Assembly: GCF_001922575.1 (NCBI RefSeq) | Contig: NZ_MRCI01000001.1 | Coordinates: forward strand, 1,426,001-1,490,000 | DNA: 64,000 nucleotides | From: Neptunomonas phycophila | GTDB taxonomy: Bacteria; Pseudomonadota; Gammaproteobacteria; Pseudomonadales; Balneatricaceae | Direction of reading: 5' to 3' | Part shown: positions 1 through 9,564 of the stretch, piece by piece | How the letters are laid out: every line of letters starts with the position of its first letter | How positions within the stretch are numbered: position 1 is the stretch's first letter | Notes under the pieces: generated by a model | Databases searched by the model: none | What the model saw: the letters and a program-made list of their open reading frames with translations, nothing else | What the model was told of the DNA's origin: nothing | Program-made: the position numbers and the translations under genes

Positions 1-1
1 C

Positions 2-505
2 GGCGCTAACATGGGTCGTGAACTAAAAAATGCATTGAAAGCTAAATTGAAAGATCAGGTTTTCACTCAGTTGGTCGATATTAATGGTATCGAAGTACCA
101 ACATCGTTGGTTGATAGCGAAATCGACAATTTGCGCAAACAAGCTGTTCAGCAGTTTGGTGGCGGTGCAGAGATTGATCCAAACATGTTGCCAAAAGAGA
201 TGTTTGAAGAGCAAGCTAAGCGTCGCGTAACAGTGGGCTTGTTGGTTCAAGAAATCATCAAAGCTAATGACATTAAAGCTGATGATGCTCGTGTAGCTGA
301 AGCGATCCAAGAGATGGCGTCAACTTACCAAGAGCCGCAGCAAGTTATTGATTGGTATAACAGTAACGAAGAAATGTTAAATCAAGTTAAGAGTTTGGTG
401 CTAGAAGATCAAGTGGTTGATCACTTGCTCGAATCTGCTAAAGTCACAGAAGTGGCAGTAGCTTATGAAGAAGCGATCAAGCCAGCAGCAAACGCCGCAG
501 CTTAA
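2..505 (+). CDS. tig: Trigger factor, C-terminal part (5' end outside window)
   Basis: This is the C-terminal ~167 residues of the ribosome-associated chaperone trigger factor. It covers the helical substrate-binding region, which cradles nascent chains and follows the PPIase domain. The frame is open to the left window edge, so the first in-frame ATG at 11 is internal and not a start. The sequence is alpha-helical, charged and free of cysteine. The following clpP and clpX genes give the standard tig-clpP-clpX order and support the call. A terminator-like hairpin at 543-585 separates it from clpP. Confidence 0.93.
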   Translation, partial: GANMGRELKNALKAKLKDQVFTQLVDINGIEVPTSLVDSEIDNLRKQAVQQFGGGAEIDPNMLPKEMFEEQAKRRVTVGLLVQEIIKANDIKADDARVAEAIQEMASTYQEPQQVIDWYNSNEEMLNQVKSLVLEDQVVDHLLESAKVTEVAVAYEEAIKPAANAAA

Positions 506-542
506 GAAGTCTTGCGTCGTTAACAGGCGCATTGACTGAATG

Positions 543-585
543 AAAAACGGCAGTTGGTGCGATCCGGCTGTCGTTTTTTGTTTTT
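543..585 (+). terminator. Hairpin with T-run after tig
   Basis: AAAACGGCAG pairs with CTGTCGTTTT (one G-T pair) around a ~14-nt loop. The 3' arm runs into TTTTTTGTTTTT. It lies 38 bp after the tig stop and 24 bp before clpP, so it either ends tig transcripts or reduces read-through into clpP. Confidence 0.7.
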
Positions 586-608
586 AGGGGTTAAAGGAGT
601 AATTTAGT

Positions 609-1241
609 ATGTCAATAATCCATCAGGGTGGTGCGTCAGAGATCCAAAATGCGGGTCTTGTACCTATGGTCGTTGAACAGTCTGCCCGGGGTGAGCGCGC
701 ATACGATATCTATTCGCGTCTTCTCAAAGAGCGCGTGATATTCTTGGTTGGTCAAGTAGAAGATCACATGGCGAATTTGATTGTCGCTCAGTTGCTTTTT
801 TTGGAAGCAGAGAATCCAGATAAAGATATTCATCTTTATATCAATTCACCAGGTGGCTCGGTTACGGCTGGTTTGGCTATTTACGATACAATGCAGTTTA
901 TCAAGCCAAATGTAAGCACTATGTGTATCGGCCAGGCTGCTAGTATGGGTGCTTTCTTGTTGGCAGCAGGTGAGCCGGGCAAGCGTCATGCGTTGCCCAA
1001 TGCGCGTGTTATGATTCACCAGCCTCTGGGTGGTTATCAAGGTCAGGCAACAGATATCGAAATTCATACACGTGAAATTCTGTCAATTCGTGAGAAATTA
1101 AATCGAAAATTGGCTGAGCACACAGGACAAGATTTAGAAACAATTGCGCGTGACACAGAGCGTGATAACTTTATGGATCCCGTTACAGCGGCTGAATATG
1201 GTTTGATTGACTCAGTACTCACCAAGCGTATTGGTGAATAA
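609..1241 (+). CDS. clpP: ATP-dependent Clp protease proteolytic subunit ClpP
   Basis: ClpP is the serine peptidase core of ClpXP and ClpAP in the cytosol. At 210 residues it has normal length. The catalytic triad is visible: S112 in GQAASMG, H137 in [10 protein letters not shown] and D186 in RDTERD. A 10-20 residue N-terminal propeptide before the mature core is typical. AAAGGAG at 593-599 lies about ten bases before the ATG. The gene lies between tig and clpX. The 95-bp gap to clpX contains a TATAAT-like element near 1302, so clpX may also have its own promoter. Confidence 0.98.
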   Translation: MSIIHQGGASEIQNAGLVPMVVEQSARGERAYDIYSRLLKERVIFLVGQVEDHMANLIVAQLLFLEAENPDKDIHLYINSPGGSVTAGLAIYDTMQFIKPNVSTMCIGQAASMGAFLLAAGEPGKRHALPNARVMIHQPLGGYQGQATDIEIHTREILSIREKLNRKLAEHTGQDLETIARDTERDNFMDPVTAAEYGLIDSVLTKRIGE

Positions 1242-1336
1242 AAAGCGCTTTAGCGGACCTTTTTGTGGCTTAGAGTTGAAATTTAAGCGGTTAGCCACTA
1301 TTTATAATTAATACCGCTTTGTTATGAGGAAGCCGA

Positions 1337-2632
1337 ATGAGCGACGATATCAACGATAAAGATAATGAAAACGGCAAACTGTTCTGCTCTTTCTGTGGTA
1401 AAAACCAGGATGAAGTACGTAAGTTAATTGCTGGTCCTTCTGTCTTTATCTGTGATGAGTGTGTCGATCTGTGTAATGACATCATCCGTGAAGAAATTCA
1501 GGATGTTGAAGAGCATGAATCACAAGATCGCTTGCCGATACCAGCAGAGATCAAGGATAAGCTGGATGAGTACGTTATAGGTCAAGACAGGGCTAAAAAA
1601 GTACTCGCAGTCGCCGTATACAATCATTACAAGCGTTTGCGTTTCCAAAGCAACGCTACAGGTAAAGATAAAGAAGTAGAGCTTAGTAAAAGTAATATTT
1701 TGCTAATTGGTCCTACAGGTAGTGGTAAAACGCTATTGGCGCAAACATTAGCTCGTTTGTTGAATGTTCCTTTCACCATCGCAGATGCCACAACGCTAAC
1801 TGAAGCGGGTTATGTGGGTGAAGATGTTGAGAACATTATCCAGAAGCTGTTACAAAAATGCGATTACGATATAGATCGTGCCCAACGAGGTATTGTTTAT
1901 ATCGATGAAATTGACAAAATTTCGCGTAAATCTGATAACCCTTCTATTACTCGTGATGTTTCAGGTGAAGGTGTTCAGCAGGCGTTGTTGAAGCTTATTG
2001 AGGGTACTGTTGCATCAGTTCCGCCTCAAGGTGGGCGTAAGCATCCGCAACAAGAGTTCTTGCAGGTAGATACTTCAAATATTCTGTTTATTTGTGGTGG
2101 TGCGTTTGCGGGGCTTGATCAGATCATCCGAAGCCGTTCGGAAAAGAGCTCAATAGGCTTTAACGCTACGGTGAAGAGCAAAGACGACAGTCGTTCTATG
2201 ACAGATACGCTCAAGGATATCGAAGCTGAAGATTTAGTGAAGTTTGGTTTGATCCCGGAATTTGTTGGTCGTTTGCCTATGATTGCCACATTGGCTGAAT
2301 TGGATGAAGCGGCACTTATACAAATTCTTACAGAGCCTAAAAACAGCTTAACTCGTCAGTATTCAAAACTGTTTGAGCTAGAAGGTGCTGAAGTTGATTT
2401 CCGTGAGGCGGCATTAAGCGCTGTTGCAAAGCAAGCGCTAGACCGTAAAACCGGTGCGCGTGGCTTGCGCTCGATTTTGGAAGCTACTTTGCTGGATATT
2501 ATGTACCAACTGCCATCTTTGGAGAATGTGAGTAAAGTCGTGATTGACGAGGGCGTCATTGAAGGAACGTCTGAACCAATTTTGATTTACGAAACACCAG
2601 AGAAAGAAGCAAAAACAGCTGATCAAAAATAG
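1337..2632 (+). CDS. clpX: ClpX ATPase, substrate-recognition subunit of ClpXP
   Basis: ClpX is an AAA+ unfoldase that feeds substrates to ClpP. The N-terminal zinc-binding domain has C17, C20, C39 and C42. Walker A is GPTGSGKT at 125-132 and Walker B is VYIDEID near 187-193. The pore loop GYVGED is near 158. The RKH loop (GGRKH) and the ClpP-docking IGF loop (SSIGF) are both present. At 431 residues it is full length. The SD AGGAAG lies upstream of the ATG. A strong hairpin terminator follows the stop. Confidence 0.98.
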   Translation: MSDDINDKDNENGKLFCSFCGKNQDEVRKLIAGPSVFICDECVDLCNDIIREEIQDVEEHESQDRLPIPAEIKDKLDEYVIGQDRAKKVLAVAVYNHYKRLRFQSNATGKDKEVELSKSNILLIGPTGSGKTLLAQTLARLLNVPFTIADATTLTEAGYVGEDVENIIQKLLQKCDYDIDRAQRGIVYIDEIDKISRKSDNPSITRDVSGEGVQQALLKLIEGTVASVPPQGGRKHPQQEFLQVDTSNILFICGGAFAGLDQIIRSRSEKSSIGFNATVKSKDDSRSMTDTLKDIEAEDLVKFGLIPEFVGRLPMIATLAELDEAALIQILTEPKNSLTRQYSKLFELEGAEVDFREAALSAVAKQALDRKTGARGLRSILEATLLDIMYQLPSLENVSKVVIDEGVIEGTSEPILIYETPEKEAKTADQK

Positions 2633-2647
2633 TTGTTAATAGTATTT

Positions 2648-2675
2648 AAAAAGGACGCATTTGCGTCCTTTTTTA
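2648..2675. terminator. Bidirectional terminator between clpX and ndpA
   Basis: AAAAAGGACGCA and TGCGTCCTTTTT form a perfect stem with a two-base loop and T-runs on both strands. It sits between the convergent ends of clpX and the minus-strand nucleoid protein gene, so it can serve both. Confidence 0.9.
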
Positions 2676-2692
2676 TTGTTAAGCGATTCAAG

Positions 2693-3760
2693 TTAGTCTT
2701 CTTCGCCCGCTAATATAGCTCTCAATTGCTCAACGACTTTGCTTGGAATGCGGCGAATTGTTAGTGTCTGAGATGCTTCGTCAAACTCTATTTCTTGCCC
2801 TGAATTTGCAGGCCCGACCGCGCGTTTAGCAAAGTCTAGTTGCCAGTTGTCTGCTTTGGCTTTTACCTTGGTTACTGCATTTAAAGTGTGTCTGTGAGGT
2901 TGGAATTCGTGGCTTACTTGATACCGATCACTATTAGCAAACTTTCCGAATGTTCCGGTAAGGGTTTCAGCTTGTTCTGGCGGTATATATTGGTCGAAAA
3001 TTTGCTCAACATCAGGTAGCTGGGCTGATTGTTTTTCTGAGCGTTGGCGGTTCATATAGCTAACAACATCTTCTACAATTTGTTCTTGCTGTTCTTTCAT
3101 GCCGTTTTCGCTACAAAACTCTTTAGCCGCTTTTATGAGATCGCCTGTTGCCTTTTTAGAGGGTGTAGCGCTGGTGCATCCGAATGTTTCGGCAAAATAC
3201 TGGCTAACATCTCCTTTTTCTTTGCTACCAATAAAACTTAAATAGCTGTCTTTGCCTTTGCGGTAGTTTGTTAGGTTAATTTTTGCGGCTTGATGTAGTT
3301 TGTCTAGATCGACTTCATCTATTTGTGTTGGGTGAAGTTCGTTGTCTAAGGAAATAGTTGGACGGTTTCGAACTAGGGCGATCATCAGGAATTCGTAGCG
3401 ATCTTCTTGGTAGTGACTAAAAATTACATATCCGGCGTTGCTTGAGAGAGACTGCCGGTTGTTCATCTTTTCCACTAAATCACTTAGCGTGACATCGGCT
3501 AATGCTAAAAAGCTATTGGCCTGCGGTTCTTGTTCCACATAGCTTTCAAATGCTGGAACGAATGGCGTTTCCTCTTTTTTCTCTGGGTCAAATGACCCAT
3601 GTATCAAGGTCGCTCTTCTTGAGAGGGCCGCACTTAATGCTTCAACCATATCGGCGGCAACAGGAGAGTCTGCACGCATAACACCGCCGCGCGGCGTCAG
3701 GTTTACTTTACGCTCTTCTGATTCTTGGAGTTCACGTATCACTAGTTGTTTAATATCCAA
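2693..3760 (-). CDS. ndpA: Nucleoid-associated protein, NdpA/YejK family
   Basis: This 355-residue protein matches the YejK (37 kDa nucleoid-associated protein) family in length and in its N-terminal block (residues about 1-60, including LTPRGG and the basic ALSRRATLIHGSF stretch). The family is DNA-associated in the nucleoid; its exact role is not settled. There is no signal peptide or membrane segment. The C-terminal ~60 residues are rich in basic and beta-prone positions. It is transcribed alone, convergent with clpX. The start is the ATG preceded by an AAAGGGTGGC-type SD. Confidence 0.88.
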   Translation of the reverse strand: MDIKQLVIRELQESEERKVNLTPRGGVMRADSPVAADMVEALSAALSRRATLIHGSFDPEKKEETPFVPAFESYVEQEPQANSFLALADVTLSDLVEKMNNRQSLSSNAGYVIFSHYQEDRYEFLMIALVRNRPTISLDNELHPTQIDEVDLDKLHQAAKINLTNYRKGKDSYLSFIGSKEKGDVSQYFAETFGCTSATPSKKATGDLIKAAKEFCSENGMKEQQEQIVEDVVSYMNRQRSEKQSAQLPDVEQIFDQYIPPEQAETLTGTFGKFANSDRYQVSHEFQPHRHTLNAVTKVKAKADNWQLDFAKRAVGPANSGQEIEFDEASQTLTIRRIPSKVVEQLRAILAGEED

Positions 3761-3955
3761 AATGCCACCCTTTGTATTGCGTTTGTATCATCCCTTTGGG
3801 GAGAGCGCATTTTAGGCGAATCTTAAGTGTCTGTCAGTGTTGCGTTGACGGGTATCGGTTAATTATGAAGATTCAGCTTAAATAAATCGCCGCAGTAGAT
3901 CATAATCACGCAGTTAATAGTAATAAATCATTGAGCCGAATACGGAGTAGATAGG

Positions 3956-4852
3956 ATGCGTTGGAAATCAGGTAGGCGTAGTAGCAATATTGATGACAGG
4001 CGCTCTGCTTCGGGACAGGTGTCGAGTGGCCGCGGATTCCGTATGAGTGGTGCAAAAAAAGGAGGCGGCATCGGCTTGGTTATTATGATCGGTGTTGTGC
4101 TTTTAATGGGTGGGGACCTAAATACTGTGCTGGGGCTGTTAATGGGTAACTCTGGTATCCCAACGCAAACTCAAACCACCAATACACAATCTTATCCTAC
4201 GCAAACCAGCAGTGCTGAAGATAATCAGATGGCTGACTTTGTATCAGTGGTGCTAGCTGATACAGAAGATACGTGGGTGCCGCTGTTTACTCAAATGGGA
4301 AAGCGTTATGAGGAGCCTACCTTAGTGCTCTTTCGTAACGTAGTTCAGTCTGCCTGTGGAACTGCTCAGTCTGCTATGGGGCCTTTTTACTGCCCAGGGG
4401 ATCAACGTGTTTATATCGATTTAGATTTCTATAATGAGCTTAAAAACTCATTTGGAGCGCCAGGTGATTTTGCCCAAGCTTATGTTATTGCGCATGAAGT
4501 AGGGCATCATGTTCAGCAACAGTTTGGAATTCTTCAAAAATCTCACCAAATGAAACAATCCATGTCCCAAACACAGGCAAATGCGCTGCAGGTAAAAGTA
4601 GAGTTGCAAGCGGATTGCTTTGCTGGGATCTGGGCGCATTATGCGGATAAAGAGCGTGCGGTTGTAGAGCCGGGTGACATTGAAGAGGCGATGAATGCAG
4701 CAAGTCAAATTGGAGATGATGCAATACAGAAAAGGGCTCAAGGCTATGCAGTGCCAGACTCTTTTACCCATGGTACTTCACGCCAGCGCATGAAATGGTT
4801 TAATCAAGGATTTACCAGTGGCGATGTGCAAAGCTGTAATACATTCATATAA
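3956..4852 (+). CDS. ypfJ: YpfJ-type neutral zinc metallopeptidase, membrane-anchored
   Basis: A 298-residue protein of the YpfJ family. The basic N-terminus (MRWKSGRRSSNIDDRR) is a family signature. One membrane segment lies at about 37-53, followed by a Gln/Thr-rich linker (65-90) and the catalytic domain. The zinc motif HEVGHH is at 180-185, and E217 in ELQADCFAG is the probable third ligand. Peptidase activity is inferred from the motif; no substrate is known to me. The SD GGAG lies before the ATG. It is followed after 26 bp by yaeQ on the same strand. Confidence 0.88.
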   Translation: MRWKSGRRSSNIDDRRSASGQVSSGRGFRMSGAKKGGGIGLVIMIGVVLLMGGDLNTVLGLLMGNSGIPTQTQTTNTQSYPTQTSSAEDNQMADFVSVVLADTEDTWVPLFTQMGKRYEEPTLVLFRNVVQSACGTAQSAMGPFYCPGDQRVYIDLDFYNELKNSFGAPGDFAQAYVIAHEVGHHVQQQFGILQKSHQMKQSMSQTQANALQVKVELQADCFAGIWAHYADKERAVVEPGDIEEAMNAASQIGDDAIQKRAQGYAVPDSFTHGTSRQRMKWFNQGFTSGDVQSCNTFI

Positions 4853-4878
4853 GCTGACTAAAACTAAGTGAGTAATTT

Positions 4879-5412
4879 ATGGCTTTGAAGCCAACAATTT
4901 ATAAAGTTGATTTGCAAATCGTTGATTTGAATAGAAATGTGTATCCTAGCGTTAAGCTGACGCTAGCGCTTCATCCGTCGGAGCTGCCTGAACGAATGAT
5001 GGTGAGACTCTTAGCTTATGCACTTAACTACCATGAAGATTTGGAGTTTTGTAAAGGGTTGTCTGCTGCTGATGAAGCCGACCTTTGGCAAGTTGCTCCG
5101 ACTCAAGAAATCATGGAGTGGATAGAAGTGGGTCAGGTATCGCCTGATCGTTTGCGTAAAGCCGTAAGTAGGGCTGCAAACATTAAGCTTTACGCTTACG
5201 GAAGCGAGTCAGAAATATGGTGGCAACGTTTTTCGGAAGACTTTGCTCGGTTGTCAAAAGTTGAGATTTACCGATTTAAGTATGAGGAGGTTAAAGTACT
5301 TATTCCGTGGGTTGATCGTTCGATAGATTTATCAGTCACTATATCTGGGAATGATTTGATGCTGAACAGTGGCGATAATCATCACACGCTGTCGGTAAGT
5401 CAGTATTTATAA
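4879..5412 (+). CDS. yaeQ: YaeQ family protein
   Basis: At 177 residues it matches YaeQ in length and conserved blocks: an N-terminal ALKPTIYK beta-strand, LPERMMVRLLAYAL, LWQVAPTQEIMEWIEVG and a central KLYAYG. The family has a PD-(D/E)XK nuclease-like fold, but no firm activity has been established. E79/E82-type acidic positions and the following K are consistent with that fold. It probably shares a transcript with the upstream ypfJ-like gene. It ends 7 bp from the convergent CBS gene. Confidence 0.85.
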   Translation: MALKPTIYKVDLQIVDLNRNVYPSVKLTLALHPSELPERMMVRLLAYALNYHEDLEFCKGLSAADEADLWQVAPTQEIMEWIEVGQVSPDRLRKAVSRAANIKLYAYGSESEIWWQRFSEDFARLSKVEIYRFKYEEVKVLIPWVDRSIDLSVTISGNDLMLNSGDNHHTLSVSQYL

Positions 5413-5419
5413 TCAATTT

Positions 5420-6073
5420 TTATACGCGTTGTTCCATGTTAGGGCCGCTAACGAGTAATCGCAATAGGTCGCTGCGGCATATAATACCAGCGACTTGATG
5501 CTCTGAGTTGATGACCGGCACACAGCTTACTTTTTGTTCCATAAAAATTAGCGCTATGTCTCGCACTAGAGTATCAGGGGACACTGCGACTAATGAGTTG
5601 GTCAGTAAGTTCTCAATGAAGCTATTTGATTCTGCCCCATGGCGTAATAACTCGCCATCCGTTACAACGCCTAATGGATGCCCGCTATTATTGACCACCA
5701 CTAGGTGGTCAATGTCTTCTGCATGCATTTTTTGTAGCGCATTTTTTACGGTGTCAAACTGACTTGTTGTGATAACGGGAGCGCTCATCACGTGTATTGC
5801 ATTGAGCCGCCTTCTGTCCTGCAGGGAGTCTGACTTTCTACTGGTCTCTTGATAAGCTCGGGACGAATAAACAGTTGAGCGCGTTGTATTAGAAGGCTGT
5901 CCGCCGCTACTCGGAACGTAAGGTGTGCGTGTTGGTAGAGGCTGGTTGGCATTGTTTTGTACCGTTGCGCGTGCGCCTTGGCTATTGCCGACCGTCGCTA
6001 CACCTGTCGGTGTAAACTTTGAGTCAGCGGGATTTTTAACTAAATTCCCATTGTCGTAAATCAACAATGCCAT
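5420..6073 (-). CDS. CBS-pair protein with long disordered N-terminus
   Basis: The protein has 217 residues. Residues 1-90 are low-complexity (Asn, Ser, Thr, Pro, Gln rich) and probably disordered. Two CBS domains follow at about 95-148 (VMSAPVITT...GVVTDGELLRHG) and 158-212 (LVAVSPDTLV...GIICRSDLLRLL). CBS pairs usually bind adenine nucleotides and act as sensors. No enzymatic domain is attached here, so it is probably a regulator acting by contact. The start is supported by CCGGAG 8 bp upstream. The target is unknown. Confidence 0.85.
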   Translation of the reverse strand: MALLIYDNGNLVKNPADSKFTPTGVATVGNSQGARATVQNNANQPLPTRTPYVPSSGGQPSNTTRSTVYSSRAYQETSRKSDSLQDRRRLNAIHVMSAPVITTSQFDTVKNALQKMHAEDIDHLVVVNNSGHPLGVVTDGELLRHGAESNSFIENLLTNSLVAVSPDTLVRDIALIFMEQKVSCVPVINSEHQVAGIICRSDLLRLLVSGPNMEQRV

Positions 6074-6461
6074 GCAGGTGCTCCGGATGTGTATTCATTA
6101 TATATCGGCAATATACTAGCGTACTTTAATCGTGTGATTAATCATTTTTGAATAAATTCAAACAAAGAGTGTTAATTAGCTCAATTTTGACGTGCTTTTA
6201 AAACAGTTGTTTGAATAAAACCACAAAATATTGATTTTATGGAGGATAATTTTAAGTATTAGTTTGTATGTATAAATTTATGTTGATGATCTTTCTGGTG
6301 AATTTACCGAGCTTTTTAAGCTTCTATTAATAGATTTTATGTGTGTCATTTAAGTTGTGGTAAGCCTGTAAGTGCCCTGAATTAAATAGACTTTCTACTT
6401 TGGACAGCTTCTGGCTCATGATATAGGATTTAGGGCTTAATACTGTTGAAGGATAATAAGA
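6074..6461. other. 388-bp gene-free, AT-rich divergent spacer
   Basis: This spacer separates the minus-strand CBS gene from the plus-strand M48 gene. It is strongly AT-rich and has stop codons in all frames. I found no plausible small ORF with an SD: a GGAGG near 6241 has no start codon at usable distance. No hairpin stands out. It probably holds the two divergent promoters, but I cannot pick out convincing -35/-10 pairs. Confidence 0.5.
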
Positions 6462-7664
6462 ATGACAACGTCTGACTCGATACGTTCACAACATGATAGA
6501 GCTCTATCTGGGCTATTACTTTCACTACCAGAGGTGCAGGCGGTCAATCATAAGTTAGCACTGCACGAAGCTCAGGGCCATCTAGGTGTCCGTCGACGTT
6601 TATTATCGACCTCTGTACGTATGAGTTCTGCTATGGCTCCAGGCTTAAATAGGACTGCTAGACAGTGTATGGATATTTTAGGTGTCGATATGCCTGTAGA
6701 ACTGTATGCCTATTCTAGCCCTCATTTCAATGCGGCTTGCGTTAAGCCAGAAAGTGGCCGCTTGTTCATTATGTTTTCGTCTAGCTTGCTCGATAGTTTT
6801 GATGATGAAGAACTTCGCTTTGTCATGGGTCACGAGTTGGGGCATTTTGTTTATGGACATCATGATATTCCGGTTGGATACATGCTTAAAGGTCAGCCCC
6901 CAGTTTCTCCTTCGCTTGCGTTACAGTTAACCAGCTGGTCCCGTTATGCGGAAATTTCGGCTGACAGGGCTGGGGCATTATGTACTCAAAATTTTGATGC
7001 GGTTGCTAGGTCATTATTTAAGCTGGCTTCTGGTGTAACGAGCACGGTTGTACGTTTCAATCTAAAAGACTTTCTCCAGCAAATAGACGATATGCAAATG
7101 ACCGATGATTTAGTGGGGACAAGCTCTAGCGCTGAAGATTGGTTTATGACACATCCTTTTAGCCCGCTCAGGGTCAAAGCTTTACAGATGTTTCATCAAT
7201 CAGAATATATGAAAAAAGACGGTGTTAACTCCGCCACTTTAGAATTGGGGCTAGAAAGCATAATGGCTCTGATGGAGCCAAGCTATTTAGAGTCTAAAAC
7301 AGATGCGGCTCTATCTATGCGTCATTTGCTATTCGCAGGTGCTTTGCTTGTGGCAAATGCTAATGGAAGCATTTCTAAAGCAGAGATAGAGGCTTTCGAA
7401 AAGTTTTTCGGTAAAAATGAGTTTCGGGATGATTTCAACTTAGAACGTTTAAGGGCTGATCTCTCAACGAGGATTGATACGGTGAACAAATATAATAGTT
7501 TACCCAAGCGTATACAGGTTCTTAAAGATTTGTGTGTGATGGCGCGTGCAGAAGGTAAGGCAAACCATCCAGAAATAGTGGTGCTCAAGGAGATAGCCAC
7601 GCGTTTAGAAGTGCCGGGCTTTTTTGTAGATCAGTTACTGAGCGTTAATACGGAGCTTGATTAA
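6462..7664 (+). CDS. Cytosolic M48-type metallopeptidase fused to a TerB-like domain
   Basis: The protein has 400 residues. The peptidase half carries HELGH at 124-128 with a third-ligand candidate E164 in RYAEISADRAG, the M48 pattern, and a THPF(S)PLR motif near 230 as in other M48 enzymes. Unlike HtpX or BepA there is no signal peptide or membrane segment, so it should be cytosolic. Residues ~285-395 look like a TerB-type helical domain, with ALLVANANGSISKAEIEAF followed by a matching second half. TerB-like domains bind metal or mediate stress-response contacts. AAGGATAA supports the ATG. The gene stands alone. Confidence 0.8.
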   Translation: MTTSDSIRSQHDRALSGLLLSLPEVQAVNHKLALHEAQGHLGVRRRLLSTSVRMSSAMAPGLNRTARQCMDILGVDMPVELYAYSSPHFNAACVKPESGRLFIMFSSSLLDSFDDEELRFVMGHELGHFVYGHHDIPVGYMLKGQPPVSPSLALQLTSWSRYAEISADRAGALCTQNFDAVARSLFKLASGVTSTVVRFNLKDFLQQIDDMQMTDDLVGTSSSAEDWFMTHPFSPLRVKALQMFHQSEYMKKDGVNSATLELGLESIMALMEPSYLESKTDAALSMRHLLFAGALLVANANGSISKAEIEAFEKFFGKNEFRDDFNLERLRADLSTRIDTVNKYNSLPKRIQVLKDLCVMARAEGKANHPEIVVLKEIATRLEVPGFFVDQLLSVNTELD

Positions 7665-7692
7665 TTGCAGGTTAGGCTTATTCGTTTATAAA

Positions 7693-7734
7693 AAAGGATA
7701 GCGCGCTCGGTTGAGTGGGGGCGCGCTATCCTAA
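7693..7734 (-). terminator. Terminator after dsbB (minus strand)
   Basis: AGGATAGCGCGC and GCGCGCTATCCT form a perfect 12-bp stem around a 14-nt loop. On the minus strand the stem runs into TTTTTTATAAA, as expected for the end of dsbB. The plus-strand 3' side lacks a T-run, though the stem could also help end the M48 gene. Confidence 0.85.
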
Positions 7735-7740
7735 TTAATG

Positions 7741-8241
7741 TTAGAAAAAACGGCGTTTAGGCTGGCTAAATGAAGAAGGTAACCCTAGAACAAAAACCGC
7801 AATTAACGCAGCAGCTATTACAATCAGTCCTTCTGCCATGGTTATTCCCCAAAGCAAATCGGGTGTATAGCCACATGATTCCCAAGGTTCAAATACGGAG
7901 GGAAGCCATTCGTTAAGAGGAAGGGCAGCAGGGAAGCCTCCATCTAGAGAGCAGCTTCCATCAATAAACCCCCGCTCAATACCAAAGGTTTGATAGCTTC
8001 GCTCCATCATTCCTATGCTTCCTAGTAGTCCTAAGACGGTAGCAAAAACGCGTACGGGTCTATATTTACCAGCTAGTAGACCAAGTAGGCTGGCAATCAT
8101 TATTAAAAATATGAAAGCACGGATTTGGGCACAGAGTACGCAAGGGCCGTAATCTAGTGCATATTGATAATAAAGCGCAATTCCTTCCATGGCAGCACAT
8201 ACAACAAAAATAAGCATCCAAAATAAAGGAAGTCGAGTCAC
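7741..8241 (-). CDS. dsbB: Disulfide bond formation protein DsbB
   Basis: DsbB is an inner-membrane quinone-dependent oxidase that re-oxidises DsbA. At 166 residues it has four hydrophobic segments. It has the quinone-proximal pair C34-x-x-C37 (GPCVLC) in the first periplasmic loop and the second pair C97 and C123 in the long second loop, so all catalytic cysteines are present. The start is the ATG at 8241. dsbD lies 1.6 kb away but diverges, so the two disulfide genes are neighbours without being an operon. Confidence 0.96.
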   Translation of the reverse strand: MTRLPLFWMLIFVVCAAMEGIALYYQYALDYGPCVLCAQIRAFIFLIMIASLLGLLAGKYRPVRVFATVLGLLGSIGMMERSYQTFGIERGFIDGSCSLDGGFPAALPLNEWLPSVFEPWESCGYTPDLLWGITMAEGLIVIAAALIAVFVLGLPSSFSQPKRRFF

Positions 8242-8454
8242 CGATTATTCTCCGATAAGTAAGAGCAAAGGCCCTTGTATTGGGTATTGCTGCGATAGCG
8301 GCAGGTTTCACAGCGCATTTTTATAATGCTTTTATATCAGACTTTATACGACTAAAGCTATATATGCTTTGAAAACATGAGCTTAATTGCTCAGGAAGGG
8401 AAGGAGCGGTTTGCGTTAATTAAATTAAAGTGTAGGTTTTATGAAGCTTAAATG

Positions 8455-8492
8455 AAAAAAACACGACCTTAAAATAATTAAGGCCGTGGTTT
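8455..8492 (-). terminator. Terminator after DAHP synthase gene (minus strand)
   Basis: On the minus strand ACCACGGCCTTA pairs with TAAGGTCGTG-T (one G-T pair) across a short AT loop. The stem is followed by a run of T. It lies directly downstream of the DAHP synthase stop codon. Confidence 0.85.
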
Positions 8493-8496
8493 CTTA

Positions 8497-9564
8497 TTAG
8501 CGGTTGTGCAAAGTGTCTTTTAGTTTGTCATGCATCTCTAAGATACAGTTTTCGGTTGTATCCCAATCGATGCACGCGTCAGTAACGGATACGCCGTATT
8601 TAAGCTGAGATAAATCGCTAGGTATCGACTGATTTCCCCATCCAAGGTTTGACTCTATCATTAAACCAATAATAGAGGTGTTTCCTTCAATGATTTGATG
8701 AGTAGCATCTTTTGCTACTAGGGGTTGACGACCAGCATCTTTTGATGAGTTAGCGTGGCTACAATCTACCATAATGTTTTTGGTTAGCCCGGCTTTGTCT
8801 AGCTCTTGCTCACAAATAGAGATGCTTACAGAATCATAGTTAGGGCGCCCATTACCACCGCGCAATACGACATGACCGTACTGATTGCCTTTGGTGCGTA
8901 TGACGGCTACCTGTCCGTTTGGATTAATACCCAAAAAGTTATGTGGGTGTTTGACTGACTTCAGAGCGTTGGTCGCTACTTCGAGCCCGCCATCAGTACC
9001 ATTTTTGAAGCCCACAGCACAGGATAAACCGGATGACATTTCGCGGTGGGTTTGTGACTCAGTTGTGCGAGCGCCAATAGCCGACCATGAGATTAAATCT
9101 TGTATATACTGAGGAGAAATAGGATCAAGTGCTTCTGTTGCTAATGGTAAGCCCATCTCAGACAAATCAATCAACAGCTTGCGTGCTTTAAACAGGCCCG
9201 TTTGTATATCAAACGAATCATTCATGTGGGGGTCGTTAATTAATCCTTTCCAGCCGACGGTGGTTCGTGGCTTTTCAAAATAAACGCGCATCACCAGATA
9301 GATAGAATCTTTTACTTTGTCCGCTAGTGCTTTTAATCGCTGACCATATTCTATTGCGGCATCGACATCGTGGATGGAGCACGGACCAATAACGACAAAT
9401 AAGCGCTTGTCTTTACGATCCAAGATATCACGAATAACTTGGCGACCCTCTACAACAGCTTTAGCAGCAGCATCGGTAATAGGTAGTTCTGATTTTAACG
9501 CATCGGGCGTCATCAGAACCGAGGTGGATTCAATATTAAGGTTATCTACACGGTTATCTGACAT
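8497..9564 (-). CDS. aroG: Class I 3-deoxy-7-phosphoheptulonate (DAHP) synthase
   Basis: It condenses phosphoenolpyruvate and erythrose-4-phosphate in the first step of the shikimate pathway. At 355 residues it has the AroF/G/H length. Signature blocks are VIGPCSIHD (metal-binding Cys), RVYFEKPRTTVGWKG, ARTTESQTHREMSSG, FKNGTDG and MVDCSHANSSKD. It belongs to the E. coli AroFGH class. Whether it is Phe-, Tyr- or Trp-inhibited cannot be decided by eye, so the symbol is provisional. AGGA precedes the ATG. Transcribed alone. Confidence 0.93.
   Translation of the reverse strand: MSDNRVDNLNIESTSVLMTPDALKSELPITDAAAKAVVEGRQVIRDILDRKDKRLFVVIGPCSIHDVDAAIEYGQRLKALADKVKDSIYLVMRVYFEKPRTTVGWKGLINDPHMNDSFDIQTGLFKARKLLIDLSEMGLPLATEALDPISPQYIQDLISWSAIGARTTESQTHREMSSGLSCAVGFKNGTDGGLEVATNALKSVKHPHNFLGINPNGQVAVIRTKGNQYGHVVLRGGNGRPNYDSVSISICEQELDKAGLTKNIMVDCSHANSSKDAGRQPLVAKDATHQIIEGNTSIIGLMIESNLGWGNQSIPSDLSQLKYGVSVTDACIDWDTTENCILEMHDKLKDTLHNR

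Noticed and set aside
1236-1262. Terminator between clpP and clpX
   Set aside because: The AAAAAGCGC...ACCTTTTT stretch does not pair well enough to form a stem.
4448-4771. Minus-strand ORFs of 107 and 79 codons inside the YpfJ-type gene
   Set aside because: They are antisense shadows of the clear zinc-protease frame and lack supporting SDs.
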